Assembly (NCBI GenBank): GCA_902791025.1
Contig: CADATZ010000010.1
Coordinates: 1 to 64,000 of the forward strand
DNA: 64,000 nucleotides
DNA from: an uncultured Chloroflexota bacterium
GTDB lineage: Bacteria > Chloroflexota > Anaerolineae > Anaerolineales > Anaerolineaceae
Direction of reading: 5' to 3'
Below are positions 24,684 to 34,045 of the stretch, one piece after another. The translations under genes and the position numbers were made by a program. Each line of letters starts with the position of its first letter. The first letter of the stretch is position 1. The notes beneath the pieces were generated by a model that saw nothing but the letters and a program-made list of their open reading frames with translations, searched no databases and had not been told where the DNA came from.

Positions 24684-27128
24684 ATGGAACAGACTGCTGA
24701 AATCATCCGCGTTCTTCTTAATACGCCGGCAAAATCCGGGCTTTTTGATTACATGGTGCCTCCGGAACTTACCGGACAGGTGCGGGCCGGACATATGGTG
24801 ATCGTTCCCTTCAACCGAAGTGTTCACCAGGCAATCGTTTGGAATGTCAACGTCACCCCGGAAGTAAAAAACATCCTGCCCATCCAGGAAATCGCGGACC
24901 CTGTCCCTGTAATGACGGAAGCACAGATGAGGCTTGCGGAAAAAATCTCAGAACGATTTCTCGCACCGCTGTATGAATCTGTCAATTTGCTGCTGACGGA
25001 TAAAGTCCGCCGCATCTCCAACCCTGTCTACAAATTGATCAAGCAGGATCTTGCTTATCAAACATCTCTGGTTCAGACAGCGGAACCGGAAAAAGATTCC
25101 CTGTTAGCGCTTTTCAGCAAAAACCGGGGCCAACTGGATGAGACTTTACTCAACCGCACTTTTGGCAAAAACGGCTGGCAGAAAGGAATGTACGCACTGA
25201 CACGCTCCGGTGCGGTGCAAAAATCGCTCCGACTGGATCCGGGCGGCACAACCCCAAAGTTTGAACCAACAGCCGCGCTTACAGCGGATCTTAAAGAAAT
25301 CGACAGGATGACATTCAGCCGTTACACCTATGTGAACGAGAGACGGAAATCCATTCTGCTCTATTTACAGGAGCACGGGAAAGAAGTTTTCCTTGCGGAG
25401 CTGCTCGGCGAAACCGGAGCGCGTAAGGATGACCTGAACGCACTGGAAAAACAAGGACTGCTCACACTGCAGCGGCGGGAAGTCTGGCGCTCACACAAGC
25501 ATTACATGCAGGAAATGGCAGAAAAGCCTTTTGACCTCACGCCGGAACAGACAGCGGCTTATGAGACAATTGCGGAAGGGCTGTGTTCAGACGGTCCCGG
25601 AAAACCGGTGCTGCTGCACGGAGTAACCGGGTCCGGGAAAACGGAAGTCTATCTGCGGACAGCCGCGGAAGCTCTGCGTCTGGGGAAACAGGTGCTGATG
25701 CTGGTCCCGGAAATCGCGTTGACACCGCAGATCCTGGCACGGTTTGAGCGGCGTTTTCCCGGTCAGGTCGGGGTCTATCATTCCCGCCTGGGTGACGGCG
25801 AACGCTATGACACCTGGCGGCGGGGACGCAGCGGAGAATTCCGCATTATCGTCGGGCCCCGCTCCGCGCTGGCAGTGCCTTTACCGGATCTGGGACTGAT
25901 CCTCGTAGACGAGTGCCATGAGGATGCTTACTATCAATCCAATGAACGTCCCTTTTTCTCCGCCATACGAGCAGCTTCGGATTACGCGGAAATCACCGGT
26001 TCGCAGCTGGTGCTTGGCAGCGCCACCCCAACAACCGCACAGATGTTCAAAGCACAGCGCTCCGGCTGGCCAATTGTAACCTTAAGAAAACGCGCGACCG
26101 GTGTCCGGCCCCCGCGGGTCATGCTGGCGGATATGCGGGCAGAGCTGAAAAGCGGCAATTCAGAGATCTTCAGCCGCGCCCTGATACGGGAGCTTGGAAA
26201 AACGCTGGAGATGGGGAAACAGTCGATTTTGTTCCTGAACCGCCGTGGCACGGCTTCCTACACCTTCTGTCACAGCTGCGGAGAAGCGCTCAAATGTCCC
26301 AACTGCGACATTCCCTACACCTGGCACGCCTCCCGGAACCGACTGGAATGCCATTACTGCGGTTCCACGATCCCGCTGCCGGCGGAATGTCCCGTCTGCG
26401 GTTCCGGGGAGATCCGACAATTTGGCGCCGGGGTGGAAAAGGTCGAAGAAATGATCAGCGAACAATTCCCGGAAGCGCGGGTGATCCGGCTGGATGCGGA
26501 TACCGCGGAGGGTGTGGGAAACCATGAAAAGCTGCTTTCGCAATTTGCCCGTCACGAAGCTGATATCCTTGTCGGGACCCAGATGGTGGCGAAGGGACTG
26601 GATTTCCCAGATGTACGTCTGGTGGGAATTTTGCTCGCGGATGTGGGAGCGAACTTTCACGACTACCGGGTGGATGAACACAGCTTCCAGATGCTCACCC
26701 AGGTCGCCGGACGTGCCGGACGGGCAGCGGATCGGGGACTGGCGATTTTACAGACCTTTCAGCCGGACCGTTACTCGATCCGGGCGGCGGTTTCCGGCGA
26801 TTACGAGCGCTTTTATGAGAGCGACCTTGCTTACCGGCGCATGATGAGTTATCCGCCCTTCAGCCGGATGGTACGGCTGGAGATCCGGGAGAAGGATCCG
26901 GAAGATGCCCGGATTCGGGCATATGAACTGGCAGGTCTGCTGAAGGCGAAGATCCGTGAAATGGATCAGAGGATCCGCCTCATCGGTCCGGCTCCCTGCT
27001 TCTTCCCGAGACTCAGCGGCAAATACCGCTGGCACATCATCCTCCGAGGTGCCGATCCCGTCCGGCTGGTAAAATCTCTTGACCTGCCCTGGGTCCGCAT
27101 CGAAGTCGATCCGCCATCACTGCTCTAA
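24684..27128 (+). CDS. priA: Primosomal replication restart helicase PriA
   Basis: An 814-residue 3'-5' helicase that reloads the replisome at stalled forks. N-terminal 3'BD domain starts EIIRVLLNTPAKSGLFDYMVP. Walker A is GVTGSGKTEVY (about 312), the DExH box is VDECHEDAYYQ, and two zinc sites lie in CHSCGEALKCPNC and CHYCGS...CPVCGSGE (about 529-575). Helicase motif VI is QVAGRAGRA. TATAAT at 24671-24676 lies only 8 nt before ATG 24684 and there is no Shine-Dalgarno, so the message may be leaderless. Confidence 0.95.
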   Translation: MEQTAEIIRVLLNTPAKSGLFDYMVPPELTGQVRAGHMVIVPFNRSVHQAIVWNVNVTPEVKNILPIQEIADPVPVMTEAQMRLAEKISERFLAPLYESVNLLLTDKVRRISNPVYKLIKQDLAYQTSLVQTAEPEKDSLLALFSKNRGQLDETLLNRTFGKNGWQKGMYALTRSGAVQKSLRLDPGGTTPKFEPTAALTADLKEIDRMTFSRYTYVNERRKSILLYLQEHGKEVFLAELLGETGARKDDLNALEKQGLLTLQRREVWRSHKHYMQEMAEKPFDLTPEQTAAYETIAEGLCSDGPGKPVLLHGVTGSGKTEVYLRTAAEALRLGKQVLMLVPEIALTPQILARFERRFPGQVGVYHSRLGDGERYDTWRRGRSGEFRIIVGPRSALAVPLPDLGLILVDECHEDAYYQSNERPFFSAIRAASDYAEITGSQLVLGSATPTTAQMFKAQRSGWPIVTLRKRATGVRPPRVMLADMRAELKSGNSEIFSRALIRELGKTLEMGKQSILFLNRRGTASYTFCHSCGEALKCPNCDIPYTWHASRNRLECHYCGSTIPLPAECPVCGSGEIRQFGAGVEKVEEMISEQFPEARVIRLDADTAEGVGNHEKLLSQFARHEADILVGTQMVAKGLDFPDVRLVGILLADVGANFHDYRVDEHSFQMLTQVAGRAGRAADRGLAILQTFQPDRYSIRAAVSGDYERFYESDLAYRRMMSYPPFSRMVRLEIREKDPEDARIRAYELAGLLKAKIREMDQRIRLIGPAPCFFPRLSGKYRWHIILRGADPVRLVKSLDLPWVRIEVDPPSLL

Positions 27129-27173
27129 ATGAATCACGATTCACGGCGTCATACTCACAACAGGCATAAATTA

Positions 27174-27425
27174 TCACCAAACCTCAATGAAATCGATAAT
27201 TTCACTGATTTTCTTTAAGGTAAGTGCAGTCTTAACATCAAAACGGACACCAAACTCCTTTTCGATGGCGGCGATGAGGGTGATTTGAGCAAGTGAGTCC
27301 CAATCGTCAATGTCATCAGCGGTAGTATTTTCGGTGATAACAAGCGTATCATCGTCAAACACATCACAAAATACAGAATTCAATTTTCTTAAGATTTCTT
27401 CTCTGCTTATGTTGTCTTTCATCAT
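27174..27425 (-). CDS. Acyl carrier protein
   Basis: An 83-residue carrier protein. The phosphopantetheine serine is in DDWDSLAQITLIAAIE, the acidic helix-II pattern of ACPs. The start overlaps the stop of the FkbH-like gene by 4 bp (ATGA), so the two are coupled. Pairing with an FkbH-like protein suggests a dedicated carrier, for example for a glyceryl unit, and not the fatty acid synthase ACP; this role is inferred. Confidence 0.88.
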   Translation of the reverse strand: MMKDNISREEILRKLNSVFCDVFDDDTLVITENTTADDIDDWDSLAQITLIAAIEKEFGVRFDVKTALTLKKISEIIDFIEVW

Positions 27426-29203
27426 TCCTCGATGGTTATAACCGTATTTTTCCGCTCATATGCTTCGGAAATATCCAACTTCCAGATCGTTGATCCATCT
27501 GTATTTTCATCAATCTTAATAAAACTTAAGATACCATAAAAATCCTTCACCATGGCATTCTTTTTCGTCGGGTAATAATAACCGCGGATCGTTTTGACCC
27601 CGGCTGCCCGGCAGCGCCGCACCAGTTCATCCATCATGGCAAATTCCATATCCCGTTTCAATACCCGGCAGCTCATCAGCCAGAGGTCGATATGAAATAC
27701 ATCCGACTCTTTATGCCCAAAGACAACAGAGACGACCCCGTTGTCGCCGAATTTATCCGAGAGCTTTCCGTAAAGCGTAATATACCCCGGATCCGCCGCG
27801 ATTTGGCTAAGCTCCGCTTCCGTACAGCGCCGGGTGGTCAGATTGAACTGGTTCGATTTGTTGGTCAGCTGCGCGATGCGCGCCATATAAACACTGCTGA
27901 AAGGCTTGATCTCAGCCTTCATCTCCAGAGAGAGCAGATACTCCTTATAATCTGTAAACGCAGCCTGCTGATGGACCCGCCGGATATTTGCCTTGTACAT
28001 CTCATTCCGGCTCAGATCATCCTCCGAAAGCCCCGTGACATCAAAAAACCCGGAGCGGTCGAGCGTGATCAGGTAATCCTGAGGCTCCCCGATTTCAGGG
28101 ACAGCTGCATCCGGAACCTGCGAACGCACGATGTGACGCTCCGCCGGATTGTCATCCACAAAGACCAACGCATCAGTCCCAATGTTCAGTTCTTCCGCAA
28201 TTTCTTTAAGGTTCTGATCCTTGTTCTGCCAGTTGGCTTTGATGATCAAAAAGTCTTCCGGTTTGAGCACACTGTCCGGACGGTTCAAGCCGGCGAGCGC
28301 GTTTTCCATATCGTTTTTCGAATTGATCGTCAGCAGCACACCAAGAGACTGCTGATCCTTGAGATAGGACTGGAATTCGCTGTACACCTGTCCGACAGCA
28401 GTTTCCTGACCGATTTCAATTTTGTCAGGGCCATCCTCACCGACGACGCCTCCCCACAGGGTATTATCCAGATCCAGAGCAAGCGCTTTTTTGTTCTTCC
28501 CGTATATCGATTTGATGATATTGGCGAGGTTGAACGCGAGTTCCGGAACAGCGGGAGCAGCCGGAGCGCATTTATACATATGCCAGTAAAAGGGATCGTT
28601 CCATTTTTCCAGGCCAAAACAAGCGGAAAGGAAATCGATATCGTTGATATAGAAATTCTGATGGCTCTGCGCGTACTCGTAAAGCTTTTGATTCAGCCGG
28701 GAGACAAAATTGCTGCGGCCATGTACATCAGAGATATCCCGGTTGCCCATCAAGCGGAAGAAAGGCCTTTCAAAATTATTCTGGATCACGGGACAGTGAA
28801 AGCTCTCTGCGATTTTCTCCCACATCGACTGAAATCTTTCAAATTCTTCGTTCAGTTTTTGTTCAATAGCTTCCGGATAGTCCGTAATTTTCGGCAGGAG
28901 GCTGAGATTGCGGGACGTGGTATGGATATAGATAAGATCAGGCTGAAAGTCAAGCAGCTGCGGATTTCCGAACATCACATCCTGCCAGTAGTTGTTGTAT
29001 TCGGACTCATAAAATTCCGCTTCGATTCCCTGGTCCAGAAGGAACAACTCCAGAACCACACGGATCTCAGCGGTGGTTGATCCGCAAAGGATCGCAATCT
29101 TCTTCTTTAATCGTGCGGTATTCTCAGCCAACAGTTCTCTGCGGATCTTTTTCTTCGTTCGAAGAATCAATTGTGAATCGAAAGGATAATGCAGAATTTC
29201 CAT
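27422..29203 (-). CDS. FkbH-like HAD-IIIC family protein
   Basis: A 593-residue protein. The N-terminal half (about 1-230) has the SGNH/flavodoxin-like region of FkbH proteins (KKIAILCGSTTAEIRVVLELFL). The HAD-IIIC domain starts near 239 with the nucleophile motif ALDLDNTLWGGVVGEDG and includes VFVDDNPAERHIV; the C-terminal part is GNAT-like (YGKLSDKFGDNGVVSVV). FkbH-type enzymes load 3-carbon glyceryl units from 1,3-bisphosphoglycerate onto an ACP, which fits the coupled ACP gene downstream. It is divergent from the nonulosonic-acid operon and may modify the same surface glycan. Confidence 0.9.
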   Translation of the reverse strand: MEILHYPFDSQLILRTKKKIRRELLAENTARLKKKIAILCGSTTAEIRVVLELFLLDQGIEAEFYESEYNNYWQDVMFGNPQLLDFQPDLIYIHTTSRNLSLLPKITDYPEAIEQKLNEEFERFQSMWEKIAESFHCPVIQNNFERPFFRLMGNRDISDVHGRSNFVSRLNQKLYEYAQSHQNFYINDIDFLSACFGLEKWNDPFYWHMYKCAPAAPAVPELAFNLANIIKSIYGKNKKALALDLDNTLWGGVVGEDGPDKIEIGQETAVGQVYSEFQSYLKDQQSLGVLLTINSKNDMENALAGLNRPDSVLKPEDFLIIKANWQNKDQNLKEIAEELNIGTDALVFVDDNPAERHIVRSQVPDAAVPEIGEPQDYLITLDRSGFFDVTGLSEDDLSRNEMYKANIRRVHQQAAFTDYKEYLLSLEMKAEIKPFSSVYMARIAQLTNKSNQFNLTTRRCTEAELSQIAADPGYITLYGKLSDKFGDNGVVSVVFGHKESDVFHIDLWLMSCRVLKRDMEFAMMDELVRRCRAAGVKTIRGYYYPTKKNAMVKDFYGILSFIKIDENTDGSTIWKLDISEAYERKNTVITIEE

Positions 29204-29293
29204 AATCTACTAACCATAAAAGCTTTAATCAGTTGCTACTTTATTATACCGTTATAACGCTATATTTTTTTGAATGTTACTATTATTGAAAAA

Positions 29294-29322
29294 ATGACAA
29301 ACACCGCAGGATGGTATATAAT
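29294..29322 (+). promoter_or_regulatory. Promoter of the nonulosonic-acid operon
   Basis: ATGACA (29294-29299) and TATAAT (29317-29322) are 17 bp apart. The predicted start site falls at about 29329, which is itself an in-frame ATG. A minus-strand TATAAT (29243-29248) next to the palindrome CGTTATAACG (29250-29259) is the likely start region for the divergent FkbH gene. Confidence 0.7.
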
Positions 29323-29361
29323 TACATCATGAATAATAGCGAAGAAATAAATGAGGAATCG

Positions 29362-30189
29362 ATGAACGAAAATATTTTTGATAAATTTAGGATGAATGGA
29401 CAGACGGCAGTAGTTACCGGTGCAGGCCTGCTTGGCAGTCAGTTCGCGAAGACCCTTGCGCAGGCTGGCGCAGATGTTATTGTGGCTGACCTGAACATGG
29501 AACTTGCTGAAAAAGCTGCGGAAACTGCCCGTGCAGATGGCGGAAAGTGCTATCCTTTCAAACTGGATGTGACAGACCCTGCTTCTACTCAGGCAATGGC
29601 AGATTTTGCTGTGGAAAAAACCGGACGTCTGGATGCGCTGATTTGCAGTGCCGCCATGGATCCGAAGTTTGATGCTACTCATGCCCGAAACACCAACAAT
29701 TTTGAAGATTATCCGCTGGATCAGTGGCAGGCAGCTGTCAATGTGAATCTGACAGGGCTTTTCCTCTGCGCTCAGGCAGCAGTGAAGCCGATGAAGAAAC
29801 AGAATCATGGTGTGATCATCAACATTTGTTCAACTTATGGGCTTGCCGGTCCTGACCAGCGCATCTATGAAAAAGAAGGACAGGATCCGAATAACCGTCA
29901 GTATAAACCGGTCTATTATTCCGTGACCAAAGCGGGTGTTTTGGGTCTGACCCGCTATCTGGCGACCTATTATGCGGGCACCGGGATCCGCGCTAATGCG
30001 CTTACTCCGGGCGGCGTTTTCAATAATAACGATGATGAATTTGTCGCTCATTATTCCTATCGTACGGTGATGGGACGTATGGCGCATCAAGATGAAATGA
30101 ACGGTGCGATTCTGTTTTTGGCTTCTGATGCCTCAACATACATGACCGGCGCTAACCTGGTTGTAGACGGTGGATGGACAGCATGGTAG
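29362..30189 (+). CDS. SDR-family oxidoreductase, PtmA-like
   Basis: A 275-residue short-chain dehydrogenase. The NAD(P)-binding motif is TGAGLLGSQFAKTLA, the catalytic Tyr-Lys pair is PVYYSVTKAG, the serine is in INICSTYGLAG, and the C-terminus is MTGANLVVDGGWTAW. ATG 29362 has TGAGGAA upstream; a start at 29329 would add 11 residues and coincide with the predicted transcript start. SDR proteins of this type accompany legionaminic/sialic-like sugar genes (ptmA of Campylobacter). It overlaps the next gene by 16 bp. Confidence 0.88.
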   Translation: MNENIFDKFRMNGQTAVVTGAGLLGSQFAKTLAQAGADVIVADLNMELAEKAAETARADGGKCYPFKLDVTDPASTQAMADFAVEKTGRLDALICSAAMDPKFDATHARNTNNFEDYPLDQWQAAVNVNLTGLFLCAQAAVKPMKKQNHGVIINICSTYGLAGPDQRIYEKEGQDPNNRQYKPVYYSVTKAGVLGLTRYLATYYAGTGIRANALTPGGVFNNNDDEFVAHYSYRTVMGRMAHQDEMNGAILFLASDASTYMTGANLVVDGGWTAW

Positions 30190-31406
30190 CCAGGCCTGAA
30201 GTTCTTGCCATTATCCCGGCGCGTGGTGGTTCGAAAGGTATCCCACACAAGAATATAAAATTATTCGCAGGGTATCCTTTAATTGCCTATAGTATCGCAG
30301 CAGGACTTCAGTCAGAACTAACCACTCGTGTGATCGTTTCCACAGACGATGAGGAAATTGCGGAAATCGCCCGTAAATGGGGGGCTGAAACGCCTTTTCT
30401 CCGTCCTGCGGAATTTGCTGCGGATAATACCCTGGATCTGCCGGTCTTTCAGCATGCCCTTTCCTGGCTGAAGGAACATGAAAACTATGTTCCCGATATC
30501 GTTCTGCAGCTTCGTCCAACATCTCCTGCTCGTCCCCGTACATTGGTGGATGAGGCAGTAAAGTTGTTGATGGCACATCCCGAAGCTGATTCAGTTCGTG
30601 GTGTGGTGCCTGCTGACGAAAATCCTCATAAGATGTGGCGCGTTGATCCAAAGACAGGCTTGATGAACGGATTGCTCAAAGTGGATGGAATTGATGAGCC
30701 ATATAATGCGCCGCGGCAAAAGCTTCCTCCGGTGTACTGGCAAACCGGTCATATTGACGCTATTCGTCCGGAACGGACTTTTATGGCTGGTGACAGTATG
30801 AGCGGGAAGAATATTCTGCCGCTCTTCCTTGATCCAGCATTTACCATTGATATCGACACTCCATTTGACTGGGTGCGTTATGAATGGATGGTTTATCATG
30901 CGGGATTGGATATGGTATGGCCGGGAAAACGGCGCCGCGGAATGCCAAAGGATGTCAAGCTGGTCGTTTTTGATTTTGACGGCGTGATGACAGACGATAC
31001 GGTTTATGTTGACCAGGCTGGTACGGAATCGGTTCGCTGTTCTCGTGCAGATGGTATGGGAATCCGACTGCTGCGCGAGAAAGGCATTCCGGCGGTGGTT
31101 CTTTCTTCGGAACGCAACCCGGTCGTTATGCAGCGCTGCAAAAAACTGAATCTGGAATGTATCCACGGGGTGTTGAAAAAGGGTGAGACCCTTTCCAATT
31201 ACCTTAAAGAAAATGAGATTGATCCACAGAGTGTTATTTATGTCGGCAATGATATCAATGATCTGCCCTGCTTCCCGCTGGTTGGATGTGCTATTGTTCC
31301 TGCTGATGCCCATGACCGTGTGAAAAATGAAGCGGATATCGTACTTACACATAAGGGTGGTGAGGGTGCTGTCCGTGAACTCTGCGACATGCTGATCAAT
31401 GAATAA
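30174..31406 (+). CDS. Acylneuraminate cytidylyltransferase fused to a KdsC-like HAD phosphatase
   Basis: A 410-residue bifunctional protein. Residues 1-235 form a CMP-nonulosonic acid synthetase with IIPARGGSKGIPHKNIK as nucleotide-binding loop and LQLRPTSPARP. From about 255 the HAD-type phosphatase has the nucleophile motif VVFDFDGVMTDDT, then VGNDINDLPCF. This combination could dephosphorylate the 9-phosphate sugar acid and activate it with CTP in one chain, as in some animal and bacterial NeuA proteins. Start may be 30174 or 30183; the latter lies at better distance from GGTGG. It overlaps the SDR gene. Confidence 0.92.
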   Translation: MDSMVARPEVLAIIPARGGSKGIPHKNIKLFAGYPLIAYSIAAGLQSELTTRVIVSTDDEEIAEIARKWGAETPFLRPAEFAADNTLDLPVFQHALSWLKEHENYVPDIVLQLRPTSPARPRTLVDEAVKLLMAHPEADSVRGVVPADENPHKMWRVDPKTGLMNGLLKVDGIDEPYNAPRQKLPPVYWQTGHIDAIRPERTFMAGDSMSGKNILPLFLDPAFTIDIDTPFDWVRYEWMVYHAGLDMVWPGKRRRGMPKDVKLVVFDFDGVMTDDTVYVDQAGTESVRCSRADGMGIRLLREKGIPAVVLSSERNPVVMQRCKKLNLECIHGVLKKGETLSNYLKENEIDPQSVIYVGNDINDLPCFPLVGCAIVPADAHDRVKNEADIVLTHKGGEGAVRELCDMLINE

Positions 31407-31426
31407 TGAATATTTAAGGAAAATTT

Positions 31427-32299
31427 ATGGCAAAAGAATTGAAAATCGGTAAACATATAATCGGATCCGGGCATCCAACTTACATCATCGCGGAAATCGG
31501 GATCAATCACAATGGAGATATTGATATCGCGGAAAAAATGATCCGTGCTGCTAAAAAAGCAGGTGTAGATGCTGTGAAGTTCCAAAAGCGAACACCGCTG
31601 CTCTGTGTTCCCCCGGAGGAACGCAATAAAATGCGTGAAACTCCCTGGGGCTACATCACCTATCTGGAATACCGCGAGCATGTCGAATTTGGACAAGAAG
31701 AATACACCCGAATTGATAAACTCTGTAAATCTCTGGATATCGACTGGTTTGCCTCTGTTTGGGATGAGGAATCAATAGATTTTCTTGAACAATTCGACCC
31801 CATTGCTTACAAAGTTCCTTCCGCATCATTGACAGATACAGCGCTTGTAGATAAATTGAACGCGACCGGACGCCCTATCATCCTTTCCACCGGTATGTCC
31901 ACGATGGAGGAAATCCGGAAATCGGTCAGTCATTTTGATATTGATCGTCTGGCAATTACCCACGCGACCAGTGCTTATCCCTGCAAACCGGAGGAGCTGA
32001 ACCTGCGTATGGTCCAGACGCTGGCGAATGAATTTGATTGCCCGGTCGGATATTCCGGCCATGAAACGGGGTTGGTTCCCTCCGCAGTTGCAGTTGGACT
32101 GGGTGCACAGATTATTGAACGTCATTTCACTCTGGACCGTGCTATGTGGGGGACAGATCAGTCCGCTTCAGTTGAGCCCGGTGGGATGGAAAGACTGGTG
32201 AAGTATATTCGTGTGACTGAAAAGGCACTGGGTGACGGTGTCAAAAAGGTCTATGACTCGGAACGTCCAAGTTGGAACAAACTGAGAAGAGTGAAGTGA
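31427..32299 (+). CDS. N-acetylneuraminate synthase family protein (NeuB-like), lacking the SAF domain
   Basis: A 290-residue TIM-barrel enzyme that would condense phosphoenolpyruvate with a hexosamine-derived sugar. It begins with the family signature IIAEIGINHNGDIDIAEKMI, followed by DAVKFQKR, YKVPSASLTD, ILSTGMSTMEEI, and ends GTDQSASVEPGGMERLVK. Classical NeuB enzymes are about 340-350 aa, with a C-terminal antifreeze-like SAF domain that closes the neighbouring active site; this protein stops just after the barrel. No frameshifted remnant of SAF was seen downstream. Confidence 0.9.
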   Translation: MAKELKIGKHIIGSGHPTYIIAEIGINHNGDIDIAEKMIRAAKKAGVDAVKFQKRTPLLCVPPEERNKMRETPWGYITYLEYREHVEFGQEEYTRIDKLCKSLDIDWFASVWDEESIDFLEQFDPIAYKVPSASLTDTALVDKLNATGRPIILSTGMSTMEEIRKSVSHFDIDRLAITHATSAYPCKPEELNLRMVQTLANEFDCPVGYSGHETGLVPSAVAVGLGAQIIERHFTLDRAMWGTDQSASVEPGGMERLVKYIRVTEKALGDGVKKVYDSERPSWNKLRRVK

Positions 32300-32380
32300 A
32301 TGAAGGATTACGAAGGAAGAATGAAGAAGAAAACGTTTTGACCATCAATTCTTGATCTTCTTTCTTCATTGAGCAAAGTT

Positions 32381-34045
32381 ATGGCAGAAGAAAAACAACG
32401 CTCACTTTTTACGATCCTGCGGGAGCATGTTTCCATGGGGGTGACGGATTCGTCCAACGCCTGGAGATTCCGTACAATTAACCGGGAAACTGAAGCGCAT
32501 CTGTCTGAGACTGGACATCCGGTACTCTTTTTCAATGCTTCCACACGGCTCAATCGAACCAGCCTGAACGCAGCTTATGCTTGGATCACGGCGAATAGTC
32601 TGCGGTTTTCGGGCTGCCCGATCCACTTTATTTCCTGCGGACAGGGGCTTAAGCCCTGTCTGCTTTCCGTTGGAAGAGGCGGAGATGCACTCTGCTCATC
32701 CTGTATGGAACTTTCGCAGAAAATGTATGATGGTCTGCCGCATACGGTTTTTCATTATGAGAAAGATAATGAAGTAGCCAACGATGTTGAGGGACTGGAT
32801 CATGACGGGCTCTCTGTTTATGTTCATGAAGGCGTTCCCCTTGGTGAGCTGACGCTGCCATCACTGCGCTGGATCCTGCGCAAACATCATCTGGATGGCG
32901 ATCCGGAAGCGGTGAAACTTCAGCGTTCTTTCATCTGTTCTGCATGGAGCACTTATCTGCAGGCACGCAGACTGATGGATGAAACAGAACCGCGGGCTGT
33001 GGTTGTATTTAATGGTTTGCAGTATCCGGAAGCTGTTGTTAAATGGCTGGGAAAATCCCGCGGGATTCCGACCTTTACCCATGAGATTGGACTGATGCCC
33101 AACACTGCGATCTTTACCGAGGGTGAGGCAACTGCGTGCCCGATCGATCTGCCCGATGATTTTAAAATGACTCCTGAGCGGAATGAAAAACTGGATGATT
33201 ACCTCTCAAAACGCATGAAGGGTACCTTCAGTACTGCCGGGGTTCAGTTCTGGCCGGAAATGAAAGCGCTGCCGCCGGAATTCTGGGATAAAGCCCGGAC
33301 TTTCCGGCAGATCGTTCCGGTGTTTACCAACGTCATTTTTGATACAAGTCAGGCACATGCCAATATTGTCTTTTCTGATATGTTTGCCTGGCTGGATGAG
33401 GTGAAGCGGATCATTGAAAACCATTCTGATACCCTGTTTGTGATTCGCGCCCATCCGGATGAGTCGCGTCCCGGGAAGGAAAGCCATGAGACTGTCACGG
33501 ATTGGGTAAAGAAGAATCAGCTCAGCTGGCTGCCGAATGTGATCTATGTGCCGCCGGAGGAGTACATCAGTTCCTACGAATTGATCCAGGCGTCAAAGTT
33601 TACCATGGTTTACAACTCGACCATTGGTCTGGAAGCTGCCATCATGGGTGCCGGTGTTCTAAGCGCCGGTAAGTCGCGTTATACACAGGTTCCGCTTTGC
33701 TGGTTCCCGAAAACAAAGGAAGACTATCTCGAAAAGTGTGAAGAGCTGCTCAATTGCGACGCGGTCTCGGTTCCGCCTTTATTCAAGGAAACTGCCCGGC
33801 GTTTTATGTATTACCAGTTCTTCCATACCGCGCTTTCCTTCGAACCTTTTATTGCTCCGGATGAGACGTGGAAGGGATATGTGAAGATCAAAAATTTCCC
33901 GCTGCAAGCGCTTGATCCGGAACAAAACATCAATCTGAAAGTGATCCATGACGGTATATTGGAAGGAAAACCATTCGTCTTGCCGGACGAAGGTAAATTG
34001 GAAAAAGAAGAGAAAGACCAGGAAGAAAAGGCGGAAAACTTATGA
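32381..34045 (+). CDS. Putative surface-polysaccharide glycosyltransferase, Capsule_synth-like
   Basis: A protein of about 554 residues without membrane segments. The C-terminal half shows the GT-B-like pattern of capsule polysaccharide biosynthesis proteins (KpsS/LipB type): VIRAHPDESRPG, then VYNSTIGLEAAIMGAGVLSAG around 410-440, and FTHEIGLMPNTAIFTEG before. Its place between NeuB-like and a second cytidylyltransferase suggests it transfers a CMP-activated acidic sugar; this is inference. ATG 32381 is preferred over TTG 32369, though the ribosome site is weak. The tail is highly charged (EKEEKDQEEKAENL) and overlaps the next gene by 4 bp. Confidence 0.7.
   Translation: MAEEKQRSLFTILREHVSMGVTDSSNAWRFRTINRETEAHLSETGHPVLFFNASTRLNRTSLNAAYAWITANSLRFSGCPIHFISCGQGLKPCLLSVGRGGDALCSSCMELSQKMYDGLPHTVFHYEKDNEVANDVEGLDHDGLSVYVHEGVPLGELTLPSLRWILRKHHLDGDPEAVKLQRSFICSAWSTYLQARRLMDETEPRAVVVFNGLQYPEAVVKWLGKSRGIPTFTHEIGLMPNTAIFTEGEATACPIDLPDDFKMTPERNEKLDDYLSKRMKGTFSTAGVQFWPEMKALPPEFWDKARTFRQIVPVFTNVIFDTSQAHANIVFSDMFAWLDEVKRIIENHSDTLFVIRAHPDESRPGKESHETVTDWVKKNQLSWLPNVIYVPPEEYISSYELIQASKFTMVYNSTIGLEAAIMGAGVLSAGKSRYTQVPLCWFPKTKEDYLEKCEELLNCDAVSVPPLFKETARRFMYYQFFHTALSFEPFIAPDETWKGYVKIKNFPLQALDPEQNINLKVIHDGILEGKPFVLPDEGKLEKEEKDQEEKAENL

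Noticed and set aside
27692-29080. A 462-residue plus-strand frame opposite the FkbH-like gene
   Set aside because: Shadow of the minus-strand gene, whose HAD motif and coupled ACP are clear.
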